From NCBI GenBank assembly GCA_007121485.1, contig SKKM01000226.1, forward strand, positions 1 to 5,096: a DNA stretch of 5,096 nucleotides, given 5' to 3'. Each line of letters starts with the position of its first letter. Position 1 is the first letter of the stretch. Origin of the DNA: Wenzhouxiangella sp. GTDB taxonomy: Bacteria > Pseudomonadota > Gammaproteobacteria > Xanthomonadales > Wenzhouxiangellaceae. Of this stretch, positions 1 through 5,096 are shown piece after piece. The notes beneath the pieces were generated by a model. The model had not been told where the DNA came from. It saw nothing but the letters and a program-made list of their open reading frames with translations, and made no database searches. The position numbers were made by a program, and so were the translations under genes.

Positions 1-14
1 CTGGATCAGCCCTC

Positions 15-1673
15 TCAATAGCTGTCCTGATGGACTCCCCGCATGGCCCGGCCGGAGGGATCGGCCATGGTCGCAAAGCCTTCGTCCCAGGCCAGGGCCT
101 CGGGCGTGGAGCAGGCGATGGACGGGCCGGCTGGCACGGTTGCGGCGGCGGACGATGAGGGGAACAAACGCTCGAAGATGCGCCGATAGAGAAACTGTTC
201 CTTGGTGATCGGCGGATTGAGCGGGAAGCGCTGGGTGGCCTCACTCAGTTCGCGGTCGCTGACGCGCTCCTCGGCGTGGGCCTTCAGGGCGTCGATCCAG
301 CCGTAGCCGACACCATCGGAGAACTGCTCCTTCTGCCGCCACAGGATCTCGTCGGGCAGCAGCCCCTCGCCGGCCAGCCGCAGGATGGCCTTTTCCGGCT
401 TGCCGGGGCCGGCCATCTTGGCGGCGGGGTCGATGCGCATCGCCACTTCCAGGAACTCGAGGTCGAGGAAGGGGACGCGTGCCTCCACGCCCCAGGCGGC
501 CATGGACTTGTTCGCGCGCAGGCAGTCGTACAGGTGCAGCTTGTCGATCTTGCGCACGGTTTCTTCGTGGAAGGCGCGCGCGTCCGGGGCCTTGTGGAAG
601 TACAGGTAGCCGCCGAAGATCTCGTCGGCGCCCTCGCCGGACATCACCATCTTGATGCCCATGGCCTTGATGCGGCGGGCCAGCAGGAACATCGGCGTGG
701 AGGCGCGGATGGTGGTCACATCGAAGGTCTCGATGTGGCGGATGACGTCCTCCAGCGCGTCCAGGCCTTCCTGGATGGTGTAGTGAAACTCGTGGTGCAG
801 GGTGCCGATGGCCTTGGCGGCAATCCGCGCAGCGGCGAGGTCGGGTGAGCCCTCCAGGCCGATGGCAAAGGAATGCAGCCGCGGCCACCAGGCCTGTTCG
901 GTATCGTCGGACTCGATGCGCTTGTCGGCAAAGCGCTGGGCGATGGCGGCGACCAGCGATGAATCCAGACCGCCGGACAGGAGCACGCCGTAGGGCACGT
1001 CGCACATCAGCTGGCGGTGGACCGCCTGTTCCAGCGCTTCGCGCAGCCGCGCCGGGCTGGCCGGTTCATCGGCGGCCTCGAAGTCGCGCCAGGCCGGGGT
1101 GTACCAGCGCCGGATTTCGCCTTCCTCGGAGTCGAGCAGGTGGCCGGGCGGAAAGGCCTGGACCTGGCGGCACCAGGGCTCGATCGCCTTCATTTCGGAG
1201 GCCACCCACAGCATGCCCTGTTCGTCGCGGCCGTAGTAGAGGGGCATGACGCCGATGGGATCGCGCGCGACCAGGTAACGGCCCCGCGTCTCATCCCACA
1301 GCACGAACGCGTAGATGCCGTTGAGCTGATTCAGGAACTCAACCCCGTCGCGCTGGTAGAGCGCGAGAATCACCTCGCAGTCCGAGCCGGTCTGGAACTC
1401 GAAGTCCGGGCAGCTCTTGCGCAGTTCGCGATGGTTGTAGATCTCGCCGTTGACGCCCAGCGCCACCTGTCCGTCTGGCGTATAGAGCGGCTGGGCGCCG
1501 GAGTTGATGTCGACGATGGCCAGGCGCTCATGGGCGATGATGGCCCGCTCACCAACGTGGATGCCGCTCCAGTCCGGGCCGCGGTGGCGCTGCAGGCGCG
1601 AGGCCTGCAGGGCAACGGGGCGCAGATCGCCGGTGCCGGCGGGGATGTCGAACAGACCGAGGATTGAACACAT
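15..1673 (-). CDS. asnB: Asparagine synthetase B, glutamine-hydrolysing (complete)
   Basis: Makes asparagine in the cytoplasm from aspartate, ATP and glutamine; ammonia released at the N-terminal site is used on beta-aspartyl-AMP at the C-terminal site. The 552-residue protein starts MCSILG, so Cys2 becomes the N-terminal nucleophile of a class II glutaminase after Met removal. In the glutaminase domain (about 2-190) RHRGPDWSG (29-37), Arg50, NGE (75-77) and Asp98 match the glutamine-binding residues of E. coli AsnB. The synthetase domain carries the ATP-pyrophosphatase loop SGGLDSS (233-239), SGEGADE (345-351), GVEARVPFLD (395-404) and RQKEQFSDGVGY (446-457, including the catalytic-type Lys448). 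Length and end-to-end similarity match E. coli AsnB (554 aa), and no key residue is missing. The start is fixed by the required Met-Cys. It lies 9 bases after the lipoprotein stop with only a weak GAG as ribosome binding site, so translation may be coupled. The identification is firm. Confidence 0.97.
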   Translation of the reverse strand: MCSILGLFDIPAGTGDLRPVALQASRLQRHRGPDWSGIHVGERAIIAHERLAIVDINSGAQPLYTPDGQVALGVNGEIYNHRELRKSCPDFEFQTGSDCEVILALYQRDGVEFLNQLNGIYAFVLWDETRGRYLVARDPIGVMPLYYGRDEQGMLWVASEMKAIEPWCRQVQAFPPGHLLDSEEGEIRRWYTPAWRDFEAADEPASPARLREALEQAVHRQLMCDVPYGVLLSGGLDSSLVAAIAQRFADKRIESDDTEQAWWPRLHSFAIGLEGSPDLAAARIAAKAIGTLHHEFHYTIQEGLDALEDVIRHIETFDVTTIRASTPMFLLARRIKAMGIKMVMSGEGADEIFGGYLYFHKAPDARAFHEETVRKIDKLHLYDCLRANKSMAAWGVEARVPFLDLEFLEVAMRIDPAAKMAGPGKPEKAILRLAGEGLLPDEILWRQKEQFSDGVGYGWIDALKAHAEERVSDRELSEATQRFPLNPPITKEQFLYRRIFERLFPSSSAAATVPAGPSIACSTPEALAWDEGFATMADPSGRAMRGVHQDSY

Positions 1674-1682
1674 ACGCTGAAC

Positions 1683-3398
1683 TCAGTCGGCCAGATCCAT
1701 GGTCAGCCGCACCTCGATGCCGGATTCACTCAGATGCAGGCTGCTGGCCATGTAGCGATAAAAGCTGCTCAGTACGGCCATGGCTTCGGCGGTTTCAGCA
1801 GCGTCGAAATCGGCCGCTTGTCCCGGCAGATTGGCCAGGCTCATGGCGATTACTTCGGCATAGGCCGCGACATCCATCCCGAAGCTCAGGATGGCGCTGT
1901 CGGCGCTGCCGGCGGTCAAGGCTGCGGGCAGCGCGCTATCCTGTCCTTCGCCGACCGCGAGACCCAGGCCGGTCTCGCTCAGGCCCAACCAGGCCGGTAC
2001 GCCGGCCAGCTGCGGAATCATGTCTGACGGGACCGGCTGCGGGGCGCCGCCGGGGCGCAGGTCCAGCGCGGCCAACTCGGGGGAGAACATCTGCGCCATT
2101 CCGATCAGCATCTGCGGGTTGCGCATGAACAGGGCCACGGTGCCCATGCCGGGATTTTCCGTGTCGTTCATGTCCAGGGCGGTGACCCTCATGCGGACAC
2201 CGTGGATGTTGGTCACCACCGGCGGGATCGGCCGGTTCAGCGCCAGCTGCCACTGGGCGGCATTCTCGGCGATGTTGTCGAACAGGAAGCACCGCGGCGG
2301 CGCCTCGACCCAGCCGCCGACGACCTGGCGGCCGAAATCGCGCGCCGCCACCAGGTTCAGCGCCACGCCCAGGGACATCAGGGCGGAGCGATCACCGGCC
2401 AGCGACAGCGGGCTGTCGGCCAGGGCACTCATGCGGCGGCCGAATTCAGGCTCGCTTTCCACCGTCAGCTTCATGCTGATGCTGCTGGCCGTGACGTCCG
2501 TGTTGCCGTAACTCTTGCGCGGGAACAGGCGGACCAGCTGGCCGAGTTCCCTGCGGCAGGCGGCGTCTTCAGCCACCTGGCCCAGGGGCGTGTCGGCGCG
2601 CACCTGGACCAGCAGCTCGTCCTCGCCGTCGAGCAGCACGGCGAGCAGGCGATCGAAGTCGACGAAGCCGAAGCTGTCCTGGCGCAGTCCGCGCTGGCGG
2701 GCGAAGGCGTCGACTTGCGCGCGCTGCAGCGGATTCGGCGCCTGGTCGAGATTGGCGACCCGTCGCAGCAGGTCCTCCCGGTCCGCTACCAGCCCCGCCG
2801 TCATGAAGTGCTGGTCGTGATGCAGGGCCAGGCCGAAACGATCCATATCGATCCAGATCAGCTCTTCGTCACCGATGCTGCGGCGCGTGAAAGGTGTTTC
2901 CGCTTCGCTCTCGACGCGCGCCAGCATGGCGGCAAAGGCCTCGGCATCGCTCAACTGCCAGTGAAAAACCGGGTAGATGGCCATGAGGTGGAGCGCGGCC
3001 ATCCCGTTGGGGTCGATACCGCGTTCGGCATAACCTTCCGGTGAGGTCAGCTGCCCAAGTTCCTTCCACAGCGACTGGACCAGCGGATCGTCGATGTTTT
3101 CGGCCATTTCCGCGAAGTCCTGGTCCATTTGATCTTCCATGCCGGCAATTGCCGACCAGATCTGGTCCAGCAAGGCCTCGGGCATCGGCTCGAGGCTCAG
3201 CCACAGTTTGGCCGTCTCGGCGTCGATCCGGGCCAGCAGGTCGGCGGCCAGCGCGGCGTCGACCGGGACCTCGGCCACGCGCTGCGGTGCGGCCGTGTCG
3301 ACCGTCTCCAGCCCATCCTGCCGATCAGCGTCACGGTCGGCGTCGCCACCGCATGCGGCCAGCAGCAGTGCAAGTGCGGGAATCAGCAAACGGGTCAT
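1683..3398 (-). CDS. Uncharacterised secreted lipoprotein, 571 aa
   Basis: I do not recognise the family. Residues 1-16 form a lipoprotein signal peptide: MTR, a hydrophobic stretch, then the lipobox LAAC with Cys16 as the lipidation site. Gly at +2 favours outer-membrane rather than inner-membrane retention by the usual sorting rule. A charged, Asp-rich linker (about 17-45) follows, then a large globular region without further membrane segments. Only two other cysteines occur (281 and 370) and could form a periplasmic disulfide. Hydrophobic 'GLALHH' (189-194) and 'GLGLAVGEG' (477-485) segments sit in comparable contexts in the two halves, hinting at an internal duplication; DUF3352-like lipoproteins have a loosely similar look, but this is a guess. 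The ATG at 3398 is chosen because it gives a clean signal peptide and follows GGAGG at 7 bases; an in-frame GTG at 3428 would add a non-signal-like extension over the ribosome binding site. Likely first gene of an operon with asnB. Confidence 0.85.
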   Translation of the reverse strand: MTRLLIPALALLLAACGGDADRDADRQDGLETVDTAAPQRVAEVPVDAALAADLLARIDAETAKLWLSLEPMPEALLDQIWSAIAGMEDQMDQDFAEMAENIDDPLVQSLWKELGQLTSPEGYAERGIDPNGMAALHLMAIYPVFHWQLSDAEAFAAMLARVESEAETPFTRRSIGDEELIWIDMDRFGLALHHDQHFMTAGLVADREDLLRRVANLDQAPNPLQRAQVDAFARQRGLRQDSFGFVDFDRLLAVLLDGEDELLVQVRADTPLGQVAEDAACRRELGQLVRLFPRKSYGNTDVTASSISMKLTVESEPEFGRRMSALADSPLSLAGDRSALMSLGVALNLVAARDFGRQVVGGWVEAPPRCFLFDNIAENAAQWQLALNRPIPPVVTNIHGVRMRVTALDMNDTENPGMGTVALFMRNPQMLIGMAQMFSPELAALDLRPGGAPQPVPSDMIPQLAGVPAWLGLSETGLGLAVGEGQDSALPAALTAGSADSAILSFGMDVAAYAEVIAMSLANLPGQAADFDAAETAEAMAVLSSFYRYMASSLHLSESGIEVRLTMDLAD

Positions 3399-3405
3399 GG
3401 CACAG

Positions 3406-3410
3406 CCTCC
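3406..3410 (-). promoter_or_regulatory. Ribosome binding site of the lipoprotein gene
   Basis: The minus strand reads GGAGG, a strong Shine-Dalgarno match, ending 7 bases before the ATG at 3398. It decides the start, because the upstream in-frame GTG at 3428 would place this site inside the coding sequence. Confidence 0.75.
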
Positions 3411-3428
3411 ATAGCACGGGTTACACAC

Positions 3429-3448
3429 TTAGTGTTATACAACACTAA
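3429..3448. promoter_or_regulatory. Operator-like palindrome overlapping the -10 box
   Basis: TTAGTGTT, spacer ATAC, AACACTAA: two perfect 8-base arms, and the middle TA is also symmetric, so 18 of 20 positions obey the dyad. It covers the proposed -10 and part of the spacer of the minus-strand promoter, the classic position for a repressor that blocks RNA polymerase. The arms are AT-rich and no T-run follows, which argues against a terminator. Size and symmetry fit a dimeric helix-turn-helix regulator such as a GntR- or TetR-family protein, but no regulator gene lies in the window and the binding protein is unknown. Confidence 0.65.
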
Positions 3449-3460
3449 CACAGTTGTCAA
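3434..3460 (-). promoter_or_regulatory. Sigma-70-type promoter for the lipoprotein-asnB operon
   Basis: On the minus strand a perfect -35 hexamer TTGACA (3455-3460) is followed after 15 bases by TATAAC (3434-3439), five of six matches to the -10 consensus. A 17-base spacer would give the poorer TAACAC (3432-3437). Transcription would start near 3426, giving a leader of roughly 28 bases with the ribosome binding site inside it. The spacer is shorter than the preferred 17, so the exact -10 register is uncertain. Confidence 0.6.
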
Positions 3461-3469
3461 GCAACAGCG

Positions 3470-3486
3470 ATCGGCGATGTGCCGAT
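3470..3486 (-). terminator. Possible weak terminator or hairpin after pntB
   Basis: ATCGGC and GCCGAT form a 6-bp stem around a 5-base loop, beginning 12 bases after the pntB stop codon. The minus-strand sequence after it (CGCTGTTGCTTG) has no uninterrupted T-run, so it is a poor intrinsic terminator. It may only stabilise the 3' end of the pnt message, or be chance. Confidence 0.3.
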
Positions 3487-3498
3487 ACAAGCTCAAGT

Positions 3499-4896
3499 CT
3501 ACCCCAGGGACTTGATGCCGGCGATCAGCTGCTGTGCGACTTTCTGGGCGTCGCCGTAGAGCATGCGCGTGTTGTCCTCGAAGAACAGCAGGTTCTCGAT
3601 GCCGGAGAAGCCGGTGCCCTGGCCGCGCTTGACCACGATGCAGTTCTTGGCCTTGTCGACGTCGAGAATCGGCATGCCGAAGATCGGGCTGCTCGGGTCC
3701 TTGCGTGCGGCCGGGTTGACCACGTCGTTGGCGCCGATGACCAGGGCCACGTCGGTGGTCGGGAACTGGGCGTTGATGTCCTCGAGATCGTGAATCATCT
3801 CGTAGTCCACGCCGGCTTCGGCCAGCAGCACGTTCATGTGGCCGGGCATGCGGCCGGCCACCGGGTGGATGGCGAAGCTCACCTTGACGCCGCGGCTCAT
3901 CAGCAGCTCGGTCATCTCCCAGATCTTGTGCTGGGCCTGGGCCACGGCCAGCCCGTAGCCGGGCACGATGATGACCTTCTCGGCATAGGCCATCTGGATG
4001 GCCGCGTCGGTGGCGTCGATGGACTTCATTTCGCCGGCAACCTCGCCGCCGACGGCGTCCTCGTCGGCCTTGCCGAAGCCGGCGAACAGCACGTTGCCCA
4101 GCGAGCGGTTCATTGCCTTGGCCATCAGCTGGGTGAGCAGGGTGCCGGCCGCGCCGACGACAATCCCTGCAATCATCAGCGCCGGGATTTCCAGCACATA
4201 GCCCTTCAGGCCCACCGCCACGCCGGTCAGTGCGTTGTACAGGGAAATCACCACCGGCATGTCGGCGCCGCCGATCGGAATGGTGATGAGGATTCCGGCG
4301 GCCAGGGCGAAGGCGAAGAACAGCAGCAGCAGGAAGGGATTGGGGCCGACGAAGAAGATGATCAGGCCGAGCAGGACGGTCACGCCGAACACTACGAGGT
4401 TGATCAATTGCTGGCTGGGGAAGCGCCAGGTCTTGCGCATCCAGCCCTGCAGCTTGGCAAACGCGATCAGCGAGCCGGAAAAGGCGATCGAGCCGATGAT
4501 GGCGCCGAAGGCCGCCACCATCAGGGTGGTCGGCATCAGCTGCACCTGGCCGGAATGGACCTTGAGCAGTTCGACGGCCGCAATCGCCGCGGCCGAACCG
4601 CCGCCCATGCCGTTGTACAGGGCGATCATCTGCGGCATGTCGGTCATGGCCACGATGCGCGCCCACCACCAGGCCAGCACCGAGGCCGAGACCAGGGCGA
4701 TGATCATCAGCAGGTAGTTGCCTTCGACCTTGGGATGGAAGAAGGTCACGGCCACGGCCAGCAGCATGGCGAAACCGGCCCAGATCATGCCCTGGCGCGC
4801 GGTGACCGGTGAGCTCATGCCCTTGAGGCCGTAGATGAACATGACCGCGGCGGCGAAGTAAGCCGCGGGTACGATGAAATCCAGTCCTGGAATCAT
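3499..4896 (-). CDS. pntB: NAD(P) transhydrogenase subunit beta (complete)
   Basis: Beta subunit of the proton-translocating nicotinamide nucleotide transhydrogenase in the cytoplasmic membrane, which couples inward proton flow to NADP+ reduction by NADH. The 465-residue protein has about nine hydrophobic helices within residues 5-260 (membrane domain II) and then the cytoplasmic NADP(H)-binding domain III (about 290-465). Domain III shows PGYGLAVAQAQ (312-322), HPVAGRMPGHMNVLLAEA (344-361), GANDVVNPAA (388-397), VVKR (421-424, the Lys-Arg pair that contacts the NADP 2'-phosphate in relatives) and LYGDA (446-450). The residue aligned with E. coli beta-His91 is Asn95 (ALYNG). The ATG at 4896 lies 6 bases after the pntA2 stop, with AAGGA (4907-4911) overlapping the end of pntA2, as expected for coupled translation in one operon. 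Length matches the family and no break is seen. Confidence 0.97.
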   Translation of the reverse strand: MIPGLDFIVPAAYFAAAVMFIYGLKGMSSPVTARQGMIWAGFAMLLAVAVTFFHPKVEGNYLLMIIALVSASVLAWWWARIVAMTDMPQMIALYNGMGGGSAAAIAAVELLKVHSGQVQLMPTTLMVAAFGAIIGSIAFSGSLIAFAKLQGWMRKTWRFPSQQLINLVVFGVTVLLGLIIFFVGPNPFLLLLFFAFALAAGILITIPIGGADMPVVISLYNALTGVAVGLKGYVLEIPALMIAGIVVGAAGTLLTQLMAKAMNRSLGNVLFAGFGKADEDAVGGEVAGEMKSIDATDAAIQMAYAEKVIIVPGYGLAVAQAQHKIWEMTELLMSRGVKVSFAIHPVAGRMPGHMNVLLAEAGVDYEMIHDLEDINAQFPTTDVALVIGANDVVNPAARKDPSSPIFGMPILDVDKAKNCIVVKRGQGTGFSGIENLLFFEDNTRMLYGDAQKVAQQLIAGIKSLG

Positions 4897-4902
4897 GACG
4901 GC

Positions 4903-5096
4903 TTATTCCTTCTTCTTGGTCTTGTCGGACGACTTGAACATCTCGAGCATGCGATCGGTCACGACGTAGCCACCGACCGCGTTGCCGGCGCCGAGGAAAA
5001 CGGCGATGAAGCCGACGACGATTTCAGCGGTGGTGTCGGCCATGCCCAGCACCACCATGCCGCCGACCACGACGATGCCGTGAATGAAGTTCGAGC
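4903..5096 (-). CDS. pntA2: NAD(P) transhydrogenase subunit alpha, part 2 (3' end, partial)
   Basis: The last 63 residues are present; the 5' end runs off the right edge of the window. The visible part begins SNFIHGIVVVGG, has two hydrophobic helices and ends GGYVVTDRMLEMF followed by a Lys-rich tail, the typical C-terminus of the small membrane chain (alpha2, also called PntAb) of the three-subunit transhydrogenase. It supplies membrane helices that pack against PntB. The His in NFIH corresponds, as far as I can align it from memory, to the proton-channel histidine of the Thermus alpha2 chain. A fused full-length PntA would end similarly, so the split form is inferred from the alpha2-type NFIH sequence rather than from seeing the gene start. 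Confidence 0.92.
   Translation of the reverse strand, partial: SNFIHGIVVVGGMVVLGMADTTAEIVVGFIAVFLGAGNAVGGYVVTDRMLEMFKSSDKTKKKE

Larger units (their letters stand above)
3399..3498 (-). promoter_or_regulatory. Intergenic control region between pntB and the lipoprotein gene
   Basis: This 100-base stretch is the only non-coding gap of any size in the window and is visibly AT-richer around 3421-3460 than the genes beside it. Read on the minus strand it holds, in order, a small hairpin after the pntB stop, a sigma-70-type promoter, a palindrome over the -10 region, a short leader and a ribosome binding site for the lipoprotein gene. No small open reading frame or riboswitch-like structure was seen. 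Confidence 0.7.

Noticed and set aside
276..1667. Plus-strand open frames opposite asnB (190, 134 and 216 aa)
   Set aside because: AsnB on the minus strand is identified with near certainty, and these frames are low-complexity antisense translations without recognisable features.
2202..3044. Plus-strand open frame (280 aa) opposite the lipoprotein gene
   Set aside because: Rich in Gln, His and Val as expected for antisense; the minus-strand frame has a signal peptide and ribosome binding site, so that strand is the coding one.
3399..3428. Upstream GTG start extending the lipoprotein by ten residues
   Set aside because: The extension (with three cysteines) would spoil the signal peptide, and it covers the GGAGG site and the transcript leader.
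3429..3448. Palindrome read as a transcription terminator of pntB
   Set aside because: Its stem is AT-rich, no T-run follows, and it overlaps a good promoter; an operator explains it better.
3395..4669. Minus-strand open frame (424 aa) in another frame of pntB
   Set aside because: It is Arg-, Gly- and Pro-rich, overlaps the well-supported PntB frame and runs through the promoter region; it is a shadow of high GC content.
3454..4812. Long plus-strand open frame (452 aa) antisense to pntB
   Set aside because: It mirrors pntB almost end to end, and its His-, Gln-, Asp- and Gly-rich composition is typical of the antisense of a GC-rich gene; it shows no motif or ribosome binding site of its own.
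1..5096. Mobile element, CRISPR array, tRNA or a novel defence-type system
   Set aside because: No transposase, terminal repeats, spaced direct repeats or RNA-gene signature was seen; the gene content is metabolic apart from one unknown lipoprotein.

Overview
The window is a compact, GC-rich bacterial chromosomal segment in which every supportable gene lies on the minus strand. In transcription order, from right to left, it holds the 3' end of pntA2 (transhydrogenase alpha subunit, part 2), the complete pntB (transhydrogenase beta subunit), a 100-base intergenic region with a promoter and an operator-like palindrome, an uncharacterised lipoprotein gene, and a complete asnB (glutamine-hydrolysing asparagine synthetase). 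The closeness of asnB to the Escherichia coli AsnB type, the split transhydrogenase alpha subunit and the high GC content suggest a gammaproteobacterium, perhaps from the Xanthomonadales/Chromatiales side. That placement is an inference and is not firm.

Right part (3499-5096): pntA2 and pntB are separated by 6 bases and belong to one operon. It encodes the membrane enzyme that uses the proton gradient to move hydride from NADH to NADP+, supplying NADPH. The proton-channel histidine appears to lie in the alpha2 chain, while the E. coli-type beta histidine is replaced by asparagine. This pairing matches the split-subunit class of the enzyme.

Middle (3399-3498): the only real non-coding stretch. 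On the minus strand it reads a small hairpin after pntB, a perfect TTGACA -35 box, a TATAAC -10 box, a nearly perfect 20-base palindrome covering the -10, and a GGAGG ribosome binding site. This looks like a repressible promoter for the two genes downstream.

Left part (15-3398): the lipoprotein gene (571 aa, function unknown) and asnB are 9 bases apart and probably form a two-gene operon. AsnB makes asparagine in the cytoplasm, while the lipoprotein is exported and anchored to a membrane, so no direct functional link is evident. I saw no mobile element, RNA gene or CRISPR array. Most of the window is ordinary housekeeping content. The parts worth a second look are the operator/promoter and the lipoprotein it drives.
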